A stretch of 64,000 nt of DNA from Leptothrix cholodnii SP-6 (GTDB lineage: Bacteria > Pseudomonadota > Gammaproteobacteria > Burkholderiales > Burkholderiaceae_C). Where the stretch lies: contig NC_010524.1 in assembly GCF_000019785.1 (NCBI RefSeq), forward strand, positions 3,584,001 to 3,648,000, written 5' to 3'. Each line of letters starts with the position of its first letter. Position 1 is the stretch's first letter. The translations under genes and the position numbers were made by a program. Below, in pieces: positions 17,416 through 27,025 of this stretch. The notes beneath the pieces were generated by a model. That model did not search any database and was not told the origin of the DNA. It saw only the letters and a list, made by a program, of their open reading frames with translations.

Positions 17416-19602
17416 ATGAACACCCGCACCCACTCCGCATCCCTGCCTGACAGCCCCGCGCAGTTCATCGCGCTGCACGGCCGCGCCAGCAGCATCGTCA
17501 TCGAAGCCCATGCCGACGAGGCGCCGATCTGGCGCTACTGGGGCCCGCGCCTGCCCGATGCGGCGACACCCGGCGCGGCCTTGCGCGACAGCCGGCCGCT
17601 GCCGTCCTTCATGCTCGATTTCGACCAGCCGCTGACGGTGGCACCGACCTTCGGCGTCGGCTGGTTCGGCCAGAGCGCGCTGCTGGCGCACCGCGACGGG
17701 CTCGACTTCGCGCAGGCGTACACGCGCTGCGAGATCGAATGGCTGGCGCCCGGCTCGGCCGTCTGTCTGCACCTGCACGACGACGTCGCCCGCCTGCGCC
17801 TGGACCTCACGCTCAAGCTCGACGCGGCCAGCGACGTGCTCACGCTGCAGAGCACGCTGCACAACCTGGGCGACAGCGCGATCGACGTGCAATGGCTCGC
17901 CTCGGGCACGCTGCCGCTGCCCGGCCACAGCCAGCAGGTGCGCTCCTACGCCGGCCAGCACGTGCATGAATTCCTGCTGCAGACCGATCCGCTGACGCGC
18001 AGCCTGTGGCGCAAGGAAAGCCGGCGCGGCCGCACCAGCCACGACTGCTTTCCCGGTGCGGTGGTGACCACGCCCGGCGCCACCGACGACGCCGGCCTGG
18101 TGTTCGGCGCGCACCTCGCGTGGTCGGGCAACCACCAGCAGACCATCGAGTGGCTGCACGACGGCCAATACCAGTGGCAGATGGGCGAGTGGCTGGCACC
18201 CGGCGAAGGCCGGCTCGCACCGGGCCAGGCGCTGCACACGCCCGAGATCGTGGCGAGCTGCTCGACCGCCGGCCTGAACGGCCTGGCCGCCAACTTCCAC
18301 GCCGAGCTGCGCTCGCGCCTGAACTGGCCGGGCGGCGCGATGCGCGCGCGGCCGGTGCACCTCAACACCTGGGAAGGCTTCTACTTCGACGTCCACCCCG
18401 GCCCGGTCAAGGAACTCGCCACCGCCGCCGCGGCCGTGGGCATCGAGCGCTTCGTGCTCGACGACGGCTGGTTCCACGGTCGCCACCACGACCGCGCCGC
18501 GCTCGGCGACTGGTGGCCCGACGAGAGCAAGTTCCCCGCCGGCCTGGGCGAGCTGATCGGCCACGTCAACGGCCTCGGCATGAGCTTCGGCCTGTGGGTC
18601 GAGCCCGAGATGGTCAACCCCGACAGCGAGCTGTTCCGCGCCCACCCGGACTGGGCGCTGCAGGTCGCCGGCCGGCCGCTGCTGACCGCGCGCAACCAGT
18701 TGGTGCTCGACATCTCGCGCCCCGAGGCGGCCGACTACCTGTTCGACAAGATCTCCGCGCTGCTGGCCGCGCACCCGATCGACTACCTGAAGTGGGACCA
18801 CAACCGCGACCTCGCACCGGCCGGCCTGGCCAACGGCGCGCCCGGTTATCGGGCCCAGGTGCATGCGGTCTACGCGCTGATGGCGCGGCTGCGCGCGGCC
18901 CATCCGCAGGTCGAGATCGAGAGCTGCTCGGGCGGCGGCGGGCGCATCGATTTCGCGGTGCTGCGCCACACCCATCGGGTCTGGACCAGCGACTGCATCG
19001 ATGCCCTCTCGCGGGTGGCGATCCAGCGCGGCTTTCTGCAGTTCTTCCCGCCCGAGATCATGGGCTCGCACGTCGGCACCGCGCCCTCGCACACCACCGG
19101 GCGCACGCAGAACATGGCCTTCCGCGCCGCGGTGGCGCTGCCCGGCCACTTGGGCGTCGAGCTCGACGTGCGGCACCTGAACGAGGCCGAGACCACCGAG
19201 CTGCGCGCCTGGATCGCGCTCTACAAGCAGCTGCGCGATCGCCTGCACACGGGCCGGGTCTGGCTGGGCGAGGTGGCCGACGGCATCGCCTGGCAGGCCC
19301 ATGGCAACGCGGCCGCGGGCGACGTGCTGCTGCTGGTCTACCGCACGGCGCCGAGCTCGCACCGCTACACGCCGGTGCTGCGCCTGACCATGCTCGACGC
19401 CGGCGCGCGCTACCGCGTGCACGAGGTGCTGCCCGACGGCACCGTTCGCGCCACCGGCCACCACAACACCGCGCCGTTCTTCGATGCCATCAACACGCCC
19501 GAAGGCCTGACGCTCGACGGCGCCTGGCTCGCCCACGCCGGCCTGCCGCTGCCGCGTGCGCAGGCCGAGACCGCGTTCATCGTGCGGCTGCAGAAGGTCT
19601 GA
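17416..19602 (+). CDS. Family GH36 alpha-galactosidase
   Basis: 728 residues, the length of bacterial tetrameric GH36 enzymes (RafA/AgaA type). It has an N-terminal beta-supersandwich and a TIM barrel with FYFDVHPG, RFVLDDGWFHGRHHDRAALGD, FGLWVEPEMVNPDSEL. The nucleophile Asp is in YLKWDHNRD (D461) and the acid/base Asp in VWTSDCID (D526). It removes terminal alpha-1,6-galactose from raffinose-family sugars or melibiose. There is no signal peptide, so it acts in the cytoplasm. Its stop is two bases before galE. A second alpha-galactosidase of an unrelated mechanism (GH4) is encoded in the divergent ABC operon. Confidence 0.95.
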   Translation: MNTRTHSASLPDSPAQFIALHGRASSIVIEAHADEAPIWRYWGPRLPDAATPGAALRDSRPLPSFMLDFDQPLTVAPTFGVGWFGQSALLAHRDGLDFAQAYTRCEIEWLAPGSAVCLHLHDDVARLRLDLTLKLDAASDVLTLQSTLHNLGDSAIDVQWLASGTLPLPGHSQQVRSYAGQHVHEFLLQTDPLTRSLWRKESRRGRTSHDCFPGAVVTTPGATDDAGLVFGAHLAWSGNHQQTIEWLHDGQYQWQMGEWLAPGEGRLAPGQALHTPEIVASCSTAGLNGLAANFHAELRSRLNWPGGAMRARPVHLNTWEGFYFDVHPGPVKELATAAAAVGIERFVLDDGWFHGRHHDRAALGDWWPDESKFPAGLGELIGHVNGLGMSFGLWVEPEMVNPDSELFRAHPDWALQVAGRPLLTARNQLVLDISRPEAADYLFDKISALLAAHPIDYLKWDHNRDLAPAGLANGAPGYRAQVHAVYALMARLRAAHPQVEIESCSGGGGRIDFAVLRHTHRVWTSDCIDALSRVAIQRGFLQFFPPEIMGSHVGTAPSHTTGRTQNMAFRAAVALPGHLGVELDVRHLNEAETTELRAWIALYKQLRDRLHTGRVWLGEVADGIAWQAHGNAAAGDVLLLVYRTAPSSHRYTPVLRLTMLDAGARYRVHEVLPDGTVRATGHHNTAPFFDAINTPEGLTLDGAWLAHAGLPLPRAQAETAFIVRLQKV

Positions 19603-19604
19603 CG

Positions 19605-20621
19605 ATGAAGCGCATCCTCGTCACCGGCGGCGCCGGCTACATCGGCAGCATCACCTGCGTGCAGCTGATCGCTGCCGGGCTGCAGCCGGTGATCCTCGAC
19701 AACCTGCACAACGCCAAGGCCGCGGTGATCGACCGCATCGAGCAGGTCGCCGGCCAGCGACCGGCCTTCGTGCAGGGCGACATCCGCGACCGCGCGCTGC
19801 TCGACCACCTGCTGCGCGAACACGCGATCGACGCGGTGATCCACTTCGCCGGCCTCAAGGCGGTGGGCGAGTCGGTGGCTCAGCCACTGAGCTACTACGA
19901 CAACAACGTGCACGGCACGCTGGTGCTGATCGAGGCGATGCGTGATGCGGGCGTGCGCACGCTGGTGTTCAGCTCGTCGGCCACCGTCTATGGCGACGCC
20001 ACGCAGATGCCGCTGCGCGAGGACACCCCCACCTCGGCCACCAACCCCTACGGCCGCACCAAGCTGATGGTCGAGCAGATCCTGGCCGACGTGGTGGCCA
20101 GCGACCCGGCCTGGTCGATGACGGCCTTGCGCTACTTCAACCCGGTGGGCGCGCACCCGAGCGGGCTGATGGGCGAAGACCCGCAGGGCGTGCCCAACAA
20201 CCTGATGCCCTTCATCGCGCAGGTCGCGGTCGGCCGGCGCGAGGCGCTGCGCATCTTCGGCCGCGACTACCCCACGCCCGATGGCACCGGCATGCGCGAC
20301 TACATCCACGTGATGGACCTGGCCGACGGCCACCTCGCCGCGCTGAACCACGCCCACGGCCGCGCCGGCCTGCACGTGTTCAACCTCGGCACCGGCCACG
20401 GCAACAGCGTGCTGGAGATGCTGGCCGCCTTCGGCCGCGCGTGTGGCCGCGAGCTGCCGCATGAATTCGCGCCGCGCCGCCCCGGCGACGTGGCCGCCTG
20501 CTGGGCTGATCCGACCCGGGCCGAGTCGCAGCTGGGCTGGTGCGCCACCCGCACGCTCGACCAGATGTGCGCCGACACCTGGCGCTGGCAATCCACCCAT
20601 CCGAACGGCTACGAATCATGA
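19605..20621 (+). CDS. galE: UDP-glucose 4-epimerase
   Basis: 338 residues, extended short-chain dehydrogenase. The NAD-binding motif is TGGAGYIGS (residues 6-14), the catalytic pair YGRTK gives Tyr149 and Lys153, with SSSATVYG just before and [12 protein letters not shown] after it, all classic GalE. It interconverts UDP-galactose and UDP-glucose in the Leloir pathway. The start ATG at 19605 is two bases after the GH36 stop, and its TGA overlaps the galT ATG (ATGA), showing tight translational coupling. The longer open frame that begins within GH36 is a shadow. Confidence 0.97.
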   Translation: MKRILVTGGAGYIGSITCVQLIAAGLQPVILDNLHNAKAAVIDRIEQVAGQRPAFVQGDIRDRALLDHLLREHAIDAVIHFAGLKAVGESVAQPLSYYDNNVHGTLVLIEAMRDAGVRTLVFSSSATVYGDATQMPLREDTPTSATNPYGRTKLMVEQILADVVASDPAWSMTALRYFNPVGAHPSGLMGEDPQGVPNNLMPFIAQVAVGRREALRIFGRDYPTPDGTGMRDYIHVMDLADGHLAALNHAHGRAGLHVFNLGTGHGNSVLEMLAAFGRACGRELPHEFAPRRPGDVAACWADPTRAESQLGWCATRTLDQMCADTWRWQSTHPNGYES

Positions 20622-21670
20622 GCGCAACACCCGAGACATTCGATGTAGCGGAGCACTCGCACCGCCGCCGCAACGCGCTGACCGGCCAGTGGGTGCTGGT
20701 GTCGCCACACCGCTCGAAGCGGCCGTGGCAAGGCCAGCAGGAAGCCGCGCAGGACGAGGCCCTGCCCGCCCACGACCCCGGCTGCTACCTGTGTGCCGGC
20801 AACACGCGTGTCAGCGGCGACGTCAACCCGGCCTACACCGGCACCTTCGTCTTCACCAACGACCACGCCGCGCTGATGCCCGCGGTGCCGGCCGCGCCCG
20901 CGAGCGCCGACCCGCTGTTCCAGCTGCACGAGGCGCGCGGCACCAGCCGGGTGATCTGCTTCTCGCCGGATCACGGCAAGACGCTGCCGGAGCTGCCGCT
21001 CGACGCGATCGGCAACGTCGTCGACACCTGGTGCGAGCAGACCGCCGAACTCGGCCGCACGCACGCGTGGGTGCAGGTGTTCGAGAACAAGGGCGCGGTG
21101 ATGGGCTGCTCGCAGCCGCACCCGCACGGCCAGATCTGGGCCACCGGCCACCTGCCCAACGAAGCCGCCACCGAAGACCGCGAACAGCGCGCCTACTTTG
21201 CACAGCACGGCCGCGCGCTGCTGCTCGATTACGCCGAACGCGAGGCCGCAGCCGGCGCGCGCGTGGTGGTCGAGACGCCGCACTGGCTGGCGGTGGTGCC
21301 GTACTGGGCCACCTGGCCTTTCGAGACGCTGCTGCTGCCGCGTTTTGCCGTGCAGCAGCTGCCGCAACTGAACGCCGAACAGCGCGCCGACCTGGCCGTG
21401 GCGCTGAAGAAGCTGACCTCACGCTACGACAACCTGTTCCAGTGCTCGTTCCCGTATTCGATGGGCTGGCACGGCGCGCCGTTCGATGGCTCATCGGCTG
21501 AGCCATGGCAGCTGCACGCGCATTTCTATCCACCCTTGCTGCGCTCGGCGACGGTGCGCAAGTTCATGGTCGGCTTCGAGATGCTGGCCGAGGCGCAGCG
21601 CGACCTCACCCCCGAACAAGCCGCCGAACGCCTGCGTGCGCTCGGCGACCAGCACTACCGCGGCAACTGA
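20618..21670 (+). CDS. galT: Galactose-1-phosphate uridylyltransferase
   Basis: 350 residues. Zinc-site Cys pair in [16 protein letters not shown], and the nucleophilic histidine motif [10 protein letters not shown] (His170 is the likely uridylyl carrier, the second His of HPH). The C-terminal motif includes [20 protein letters not shown] (split here into [10 protein letters not shown] and [12 protein letters not shown]). It transfers UMP from UDP-glucose to galactose-1-phosphate. Translation starts at the ATG 20618, overlapping the galE stop by four bases. galK follows after 13 bases. Confidence 0.97.
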   Translation: MSATPETFDVAEHSHRRRNALTGQWVLVSPHRSKRPWQGQQEAAQDEALPAHDPGCYLCAGNTRVSGDVNPAYTGTFVFTNDHAALMPAVPAAPASADPLFQLHEARGTSRVICFSPDHGKTLPELPLDAIGNVVDTWCEQTAELGRTHAWVQVFENKGAVMGCSQPHPHGQIWATGHLPNEAATEDREQRAYFAQHGRALLLDYAEREAAAGARVVVETPHWLAVVPYWATWPFETLLLPRFAVQQLPQLNAEQRADLAVALKKLTSRYDNLFQCSFPYSMGWHGAPFDGSSAEPWQLHAHFYPPLLRSATVRKFMVGFEMLAEAQRDLTPEQAAERLRALGDQHYRGN

Positions 21671-21683
21671 GGCCACCCGAACC

Positions 21684-22847
21684 ATGAAATCACCTCTGCT
21701 AAAACGCGTGCTCACCTCGTTCAGCGTCGGCTTCGATGCCGCGCCCAGCTGCGTCGTGCACGCCCCCGGCCGCGTCAACCTGATCGGCGAACACACCGAT
21801 TACAACGACGGTTTCGTGCTGCCCTGCGCGATCGATTACCACACGCTGGTGGCCGCACAGCCGCGCGACGATCGCCTGGTGCGCGTGGTGGCGGCCGACT
21901 ACGGCAACAAGCTCGACGAGTTCAGCCTCGACGCGCCGATCAAGCCGCTGACCGCCGGCGACATGGGCTGGGCCAACTACGTGCGCGGCATGGTCAAGAT
22001 GCTGCTGGATCACGGCCTGCCGCTGCGCGGCGCCGAGCTGGCGGTGGCCGGCAACGTGCCGCAGGGTGCGGGGCTGTCGTCGTCGGCATCGCTCGAAGTG
22101 GCGATCGGCCAGGCCTTCAAGACGCTGCAGGGCTTCGACGAGCTGTCGGCCACCGAGATCGCGCTGCTGGCGCAGAAGGCCGAGAACCGGTTCGTCGGCA
22201 TCAACTGCGGGATCATGGATCAGCTGATCTCGGCCCGCGGCGCGGCCGGCCACGCGCTGCTGATCGACTGCCGCTCGCTCGACGCCGCGCCGGTGCACCT
22301 GCCCGATGATGTCGCCGTGCTGATCGTGCATTCACGCGTCAAGCGCGGCCTGGTCGACAGCGAATACAACACCCGCCGCCAGCAATGCGAGGCCGCAGCG
22401 CGGCACTACGGCGTGCCGGCGCTGCGCGATGTCGACGAGGCCCGGCTGCTGGCCGAACGGGGCTCGCTCGATGAGCGGGTGTTCCGCCGCGCCCGCCACA
22501 TCGTGACCGAGAACCAGCGCACGCTCGATGCCGCCGAGGCGCTGGCGGCCAACGACCTGCGCCGCATGGGCGAGCTGATGGCCGCGTCGCACGCGTCGAT
22601 GCGCGACGACTTCGAGATCACCGTGCCGGCGATCGACCAGCTGGTCGAAATCCTGCAAGGCGTGATCGGCACGGCGGGCGGCGCGCGCATGACCGGCGGC
22701 GGCTTCGGCGGCTGCGTGGTGGCGCTGCTGCCCGAGGCGATGGTCGACGCCGCCCGCACCGCCATCGAGGCGCAATACCGCGCGCCCAGCGGCGAGGCGG
22801 CCACCGTCTACGTCTGCCATCCGAGCGCGGGCGCCGGGCCGATCTGA
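21684..22847 (+). CDS. galK: Galactokinase
   Basis: 387 residues, GHMP kinase. The galactokinase signature [19 protein letters not shown] is at residues 29-47, the ATP-binding motif [15 protein letters not shown] follows, and the third GHMP motif is [15 protein letters not shown] near the C-terminus. The [10 protein letters not shown] segment matches galactose-specific kinases. It phosphorylates galactose at C1, feeding galT. The start at 21684 is chosen because upstream codons overlap galT and lack homology. There is no galM (mutarotase) gene in the cluster. Confidence 0.97.
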   Translation: MKSPLLKRVLTSFSVGFDAAPSCVVHAPGRVNLIGEHTDYNDGFVLPCAIDYHTLVAAQPRDDRLVRVVAADYGNKLDEFSLDAPIKPLTAGDMGWANYVRGMVKMLLDHGLPLRGAELAVAGNVPQGAGLSSSASLEVAIGQAFKTLQGFDELSATEIALLAQKAENRFVGINCGIMDQLISARGAAGHALLIDCRSLDAAPVHLPDDVAVLIVHSRVKRGLVDSEYNTRRQQCEAAARHYGVPALRDVDEARLLAERGSLDERVFRRARHIVTENQRTLDAAEALAANDLRRMGELMAASHASMRDDFEITVPAIDQLVEILQGVIGTAGGARMTGGGFGGCVVALLPEAMVDAARTAIEAQYRAPSGEAATVYVCHPSAGAGPI

Positions 22848-22872
22848 AACGATCCGAGAAAGCGATGCCCCG

Positions 22873-23886
22873 ATGAGCTCGACCCCGCCCTATCAAGCCG
22901 CCGTCCAGCGCTACGACACGCTGCCCTATCGCCGCTGCGGCCGCAGCGGGCTCAAGCTGGGCGCGGTGTCGCTCGGGCTGTGGCACAACTTCGGCGACGT
23001 CGACCGCGTCGACACCATGCGCGAGACGCTGCGCTGCGCCTTCGACCTGGGCGTCACGCACTTCGACCTGGCCAACAACTACGGCCCGCCGCCGGGCTCG
23101 GCCGAAGAACACGTGGGCGCGCTGCTGAAGCAGGATTTCTCGGCCCACCGCGACGAGCTGATCCTCTCCACCAAGGCCGGCTACCGCATGGGCCCGGGGC
23201 CGTATGGCGACGGCGGCTCGCGCAAATATCTGGTGGCCAGCCTCGACCAGAGCCTGCGGCGCATGCAGGTCGATCACGTCGACATCTTCTATCACCACCG
23301 GCCCGACCCGGACACGCCGCTCGAAGAGACGATGGACGCGCTGGCGCACATCGTTCGCAGCGGCCGCGCGCTGTACGTGGGCGTGTCCAACTACCCGCCG
23401 GCACTGCTGCGCGAGGCCGCGCGCCTGCTGCGCGCAAGCGGCACGCCGTGCCTGATCCACCAGCCGCGCTACAACCTGCTCGACCGCCAGATCGAGGGCG
23501 GCCTGCTCGATGCGCTGGCCGATGAAGGCGTGGGCTGCATCGCGTTTTCGCCGCTGGCGCAGGGGCTGCTGACCGACCGTTATCTGTGCGAGATCCCGGC
23601 CGATTCACGCGCCGCCAAGGGCGTGGGTTTCCTGCGCCCGACCGACCTCACGCCGCAGCGGCTGCGCACCATCGCCGCGCTGAATCGCATCGCGCTGACG
23701 CGCGGCCAGACGCTGGCGCAGATGGCGCTGGCCTGGGTGCTGCGACACCCCGGCATGACGTCGGTGCTGATCGGCGCGAGCCGGCCGCAGCAGGTGCGCG
23801 ACGCGGTGGCGGCGACGGCGACGGCGCAACTCGGCTTCGATGCGCAGACCCTGGCGGCGATCGAGGTGGCGCTGGCGGGCCGCTGA
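22873..23886 (+). CDS. Aldo/keto reductase, YghZ/Kv-beta-like
   Basis: 337 residues, NADPH-dependent (alpha/beta)8 reductase. The catalytic tetrad is visible: Asp in HFDLANNYGPPPGSAE with Tyr five residues on, Lys in LSTKAGYRMGPGPYGDGGSRK, His in IFYHHRPD. The sequence is closest in pattern to the YghZ (L-glyceraldehyde 3-phosphate reductase) and potassium-channel beta groups. It follows galK by 25 bases on the same strand, so it is probably expressed with the galactose genes. Its substrate may be an aldose or a methylglyoxal-like by-product. That is inference. Its stop faces the stop of the ABC ATPase gene across 15 bases. Confidence 0.9.
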   Translation: MSSTPPYQAAVQRYDTLPYRRCGRSGLKLGAVSLGLWHNFGDVDRVDTMRETLRCAFDLGVTHFDLANNYGPPPGSAEEHVGALLKQDFSAHRDELILSTKAGYRMGPGPYGDGGSRKYLVASLDQSLRRMQVDHVDIFYHHRPDPDTPLEETMDALAHIVRSGRALYVGVSNYPPALLREAARLLRASGTPCLIHQPRYNLLDRQIEGGLLDALADEGVGCIAFSPLAQGLLTDRYLCEIPADSRAAKGVGFLRPTDLTPQRLRTIAALNRIALTRGQTLAQMALAWVLRHPGMTSVLIGASRPQQVRDAVAATATAQLGFDAQTLAAIEVALAGR

Positions 23887-23901
23887 GGCCCGTTCGCGCG
23901 G

Positions 23902-24612
23902 CTACAGGCTCTGCCCGAGTCCGGCCTCTTCGTAGGTTCGTCCGTCGCGGATGTGATAGATCCGCTTGAAGGTCGGGATGATCTTCTCGTCGTGGGTGAC
24001 GACGATGATGGCGGTGTGATGCTGCACGGCCATCTGGTTGAGGATGCGCACCACGGCCAGTGCGCGCTCGCTGTCGAGCGGCGCGGTCGGCTCGTCGGCC
24101 AGGATCACGGGGGGCTTGTTGGCCAGCGCGCGGGCGATCGAGACCCGCTGCTGTTCGCCGCCCGACAGCTGCGACGGCCAGGCCCGGGCGCGATGCCCGA
24201 CATCGAGCGCCTCGAGCAGCTCGACCGCACGTTCGCGCGCCGCGCCGTTGCGCACGCCGGCCAGCATCGGCAGCAGCGCGACGTTGTCGGTGACATCGAG
24301 AAACGGGATCAGGTACGGCGCCTGGAACACGAAGCCGATGCGGTCGCGCCGCAGCGCGCGCAGGTCGGGCGTCTGCCAGCCGTCGGCGTAGATGGCCTCG
24401 CCGCCCAGGATCATGCGGCCCGCCGTGGGTTCGATCACCGCCCCCAGGCACTTGAGCAAGGTGCTCTTGCCCGAGCCGGACGGGCCGATCAGCCCGACCA
24501 CCTCGCCGGGCGCGACCGTCATGTTGACGTCCTTGAGCGCATCGACCGCGGTGTCGCCCTCGCCGTAGCGCTTGCGCAGGCCTTCGATGCGGATGCCGAG
24601 TTCGGGTCGCAT
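23902..24612 (-). CDS. ABC transporter ATPase, LolD/MacB-like
   Basis: 236 residues. Walker A GPSGSGKST (residues 43-51), Q-loop FVFQAPYLIPFLDVTDNV, signature QLSGGEQQRVSIARA, Walker B VILADEPTAPLD and switch His VVTHDEK. It matches ATPases that work with FtsX-like permeases in DevBCA, MacAB and LolCDE systems. The start ATG at 24612 has a good GGAGG site and lies two bases after the permease stop. It forms a tripartite export system with the permease and membrane fusion protein. Confidence 0.94.
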   Translation of the reverse strand: MRPELGIRIEGLRKRYGEGDTAVDALKDVNMTVAPGEVVGLIGPSGSGKSTLLKCLGAVIEPTAGRMILGGEAIYADGWQTPDLRALRRDRIGFVFQAPYLIPFLDVTDNVALLPMLAGVRNGAARERAVELLEALDVGHRARAWPSQLSGGEQQRVSIARALANKPPVILADEPTAPLDSERALAVVRILNQMAVQHHTAIIVVTHDEKIIPTFKRIYHIRDGRTYEEAGLGQSL

Positions 24613-24614
24613 CT

Positions 24615-25835
24615 TCAGCCTCCGATCGCCGCGGCCGGGTCGACCCTGAGCGCGACACGGATCGCCAGCGTGCTGGCCAGCGCGCAGATCAGCATCACCA
24701 CGATGAAGCCGCGCACGGCGTCGCCGGACTCCAGCAGCACGTACTTCGGGAACACCGGCGCCCAGAACGTGGCCGCCACCTTGCCGACGATGAAGCCGAT
24801 CAGGCCGAGCCCGAGCGCCTGCTGCAGGATCATCCCGGCGATGGTGCGGTTGCGGGTACCGATCAGCTTGAGCACCGCGATCTCGCGGATCTTGCCCAGC
24901 GTCATGGTGTAGATGATGAAGGCGACGATGGCCGCGCTGACGACCGCCAGGATCACCAGGAACATGCCGATCTGCCGGGCCGAGGTGGCGATCAGCTTGG
25001 CCACCAGGATCTCCTCCATCTGCGCGCGGGTGTAGGCGCCGAGGTGCTTCCAGCGGCGGATCGGCTCGGCCACCGCTTCGGCGTCGAAGCCGGGGCGGAT
25101 CTGCACCAGCACGGCGTTGACGCTGCGGCTGCTGGCCTGCGAAGCCTGGATGGCTTCGAGCAGCCCAGGCACGCCCGGTCGATTCAGGCCGGGGTTGGCG
25201 GCGGTGCGGGCGCGATCGTTGAGGATGGCCTCGTTGTCCTTGAGGAACTGCGCCTCCTGGGCGTCCTTGAGCGCGATGAAGACCATCGGGTCGCCACCCG
25301 ACGACACCATGCGCTGCGTCAGCCCCACCACCGTGTAGTCGTGGCGCCGGATGCGGATGCGCTCGCCGATCGCGAAGCCGGTGCGCACGTCGGCCACCGC
25401 CTCGTAGTGGCTGCGCGTGATGTGGCGGCCCGCCAGCAGATGACCGGGTTCGCCGGGCTGGCCGGGCTCGAAGCCGACCACCATCGCGCGCACGTCCTCG
25501 CCCACCGCCGCCACGCCGGGTGCCGCTGCGCTGCGGGCGACCTGCATCGTCAGGTAGGTGACGTTGGCGGCCCGCGCCACGCCGGGCAGGCCGAGCACGC
25601 CGCGCACGGCGTCGTCGCGCAGGCTCGACGCTTCGGCGTACGGCCCCTGGGTGTGCTGCTGCACCACCCACAGGTCGGCGCCGCTGTTGTCGAGCAGCCG
25701 CCGGGCGTCGTCGACCATGCCACGGTAGACCCCGGCCATGGTCAGCGTGACGCCGATCAGCAGGCCCAGGCCGAGGCCTGTGAGCACGAACTTGCCCCAC
25801 GAATGCAGGATGTCGCGGCCGGCCAGGCTGATCAT
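24615..25835 (-). CDS. FtsX-like ABC permease (DevC/MacB-type)
   Basis: 406 residues. An N-terminal membrane helix (FVLTGLGLGLLIGVTLTMAG) is followed by a periplasmic domain of about 220 residues. Three C-terminal helices include MFLVILAVVSAAIVAFIIYT and a loop with IREIAVLKLIGTRNRTI, the FtsX signature that contacts the ATPase. This four-helix plan is the MacB/DevC type, in which the pump moves substrates by mechanotransmission rather than through a channel. Its start overlaps the stop of the membrane fusion protein gene by four bases. The exported substrate is unknown. Confidence 0.93.
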   Translation of the reverse strand: MISLAGRDILHSWGKFVLTGLGLGLLIGVTLTMAGVYRGMVDDARRLLDNSGADLWVVQQHTQGPYAEASSLRDDAVRGVLGLPGVARAANVTYLTMQVARSAAAPGVAAVGEDVRAMVVGFEPGQPGEPGHLLAGRHITRSHYEAVADVRTGFAIGERIRIRRHDYTVVGLTQRMVSSGGDPMVFIALKDAQEAQFLKDNEAILNDRARTAANPGLNRPGVPGLLEAIQASQASSRSVNAVLVQIRPGFDAEAVAEPIRRWKHLGAYTRAQMEEILVAKLIATSARQIGMFLVILAVVSAAIVAFIIYTMTLGKIREIAVLKLIGTRNRTIAGMILQQALGLGLIGFIVGKVAATFWAPVFPKYVLLESGDAVRGFIVVMLICALASTLAIRVALRVDPAAAIGG

Positions 25836-27025
25836 CGCAGCAGCCCCGTCAGGGCATCGACCACCTGGATGCGGCTGCGGGCGGTGAGCGCCTTCTCGCT
25901 GTGGACCACCACCGCGTCGCCGGCGTCGAGACCGTCGAGCACCTGCACCTGGCCGTCGAGGCTGCTCCGGCCGACCCGCACCGGGGCAAAGTGCAGGCCG
26001 CCGCTGCCGTCGACCCGCCAGACACCGACCTGCTCGCCCTGGCGCTGGAGGCCGGCATTGGGCAGCAGCAGCGCCGGCGCGGTGGCGGGCAGCGTGAGCG
26101 TCACCTCGGCCAGCTCACCCACCGACACACCGGCCGGCAGGTGATCGAAGGCCACCAGGGCGACGCGCTCCTCGGTCACGCTGTCGCTCACCGCCTCGAC
26201 TCGCACGACCTGGCCGGCCAGCGGCTGCGAGGGCTGCGAACGCAGCACGACCGCGGCCGGAAGCCCCGCGGCCAGGCCGGCCGAGCGGCCCTGATCGAAT
26301 CGCACCTTGACCCACAGCGACGTCGGCTCGATCAGCCGGATCACCGCCTGGCCCGCCACCACAGTGGAGCCGGCCTCGGCATCGCGGCCGATGACCACGC
26401 CGGCCACCGGCGCCAGCAGGCGCAGGTTGGTGCGTTGCTGGTGCAAGGCGGCCTGCTCGGCGGCCAGGCGCCGGAGGTCCTGCCGCGCCGCATCGAGGTT
26501 GGCCTGGGCGGCGCTCACACCGGCCTCGGCGGAGGTCTGCTCCTGGCGCCGGGCCTCGACCGCGCCGACGCTGATGAAGTTCTGCTCGCCCAGTTCGATG
26601 TAGCGGCGGGCGTTGACGATGGCCAGTTCGCGCCGCGCCGTGGCGTCCTGGTGCTGGGCCTGCGCCGCAGCCACCGCGCTGCCGGCCCGCGCGCGCGAGG
26701 CCTCGAGCGCGGCCACGCGCTGGTCGAGATCGACCGGGTCCATCTCGGCCAGCAACTGGCCGGGCCGCACCGTGTCACCCACGTCGACGGCCACCACGCG
26801 CACCCGCCCGGCGGCGGTCGGCCCGATCAGGTAGCTGCGGCGTGCCTCGACCGTGCCGATGCCGAACAGCGCCGGCGCGAAGCGGCCTTCGCTCACCTTC
26901 ACGACCGTCACGCGGGTCGGCGCCAGCGGGCCCGCGCGCATCACCACGAAAGCCAGCGCGCCGATCAGCACGGCGCCCAGCAAGGCCAGCGCGAGCCGGC
27001 GCGAAACGAGTGAAAAGGGTTTCAT
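25832..27025 (-). CDS. Membrane fusion protein (HlyD/RND-MFP type) of ABC export system
   Basis: 397 residues. An N-terminal anchor (LALALLGAVLIGALAFVVM) precedes a lipoyl half-motif (GRVRVVAVDVGDTVRPGQLLAEMD). A coiled-coil hairpin of about 100 residues rich in Ala, Arg and Gln follows (residues 85-205, ending AEQAALHQQRTNLRLLAPVAG). The second lipoyl half is VVIGRDAEAGSTVVAGQ, then a beta-barrel domain. It should link the inner-membrane ABC permease to the envelope or an outer-membrane channel. No TolC-like gene is present nearby. It overlaps the tetR stop by four bases, so the regulator, this protein, the permease and the ATPase are one operon. Confidence 0.92.
   Translation of the reverse strand: MKPFSLVSRRLALALLGAVLIGALAFVVMRAGPLAPTRVTVVKVSEGRFAPALFGIGTVEARRSYLIGPTAAGRVRVVAVDVGDTVRPGQLLAEMDPVDLDQRVAALEASRARAGSAVAAAQAQHQDATARRELAIVNARRYIELGEQNFISVGAVEARRQEQTSAEAGVSAAQANLDAARQDLRRLAAEQAALHQQRTNLRLLAPVAGVVIGRDAEAGSTVVAGQAVIRLIEPTSLWVKVRFDQGRSAGLAAGLPAAVVLRSQPSQPLAGQVVRVEAVSDSVTEERVALVAFDHLPAGVSVGELAEVTLTLPATAPALLLPNAGLQRQGEQVGVWRVDGSGGLHFAPVRVGRSSLDGQVQVLDGLDAGDAVVVHSEKALTARSRIQVVDALTGLLR

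Noticed and set aside
17239..19536. 765-codon minus-strand frame opposite the GH36 alpha-galactosidase
   Set aside because: No start context or domain; GH36 on the other strand has both catalytic Asp residues.
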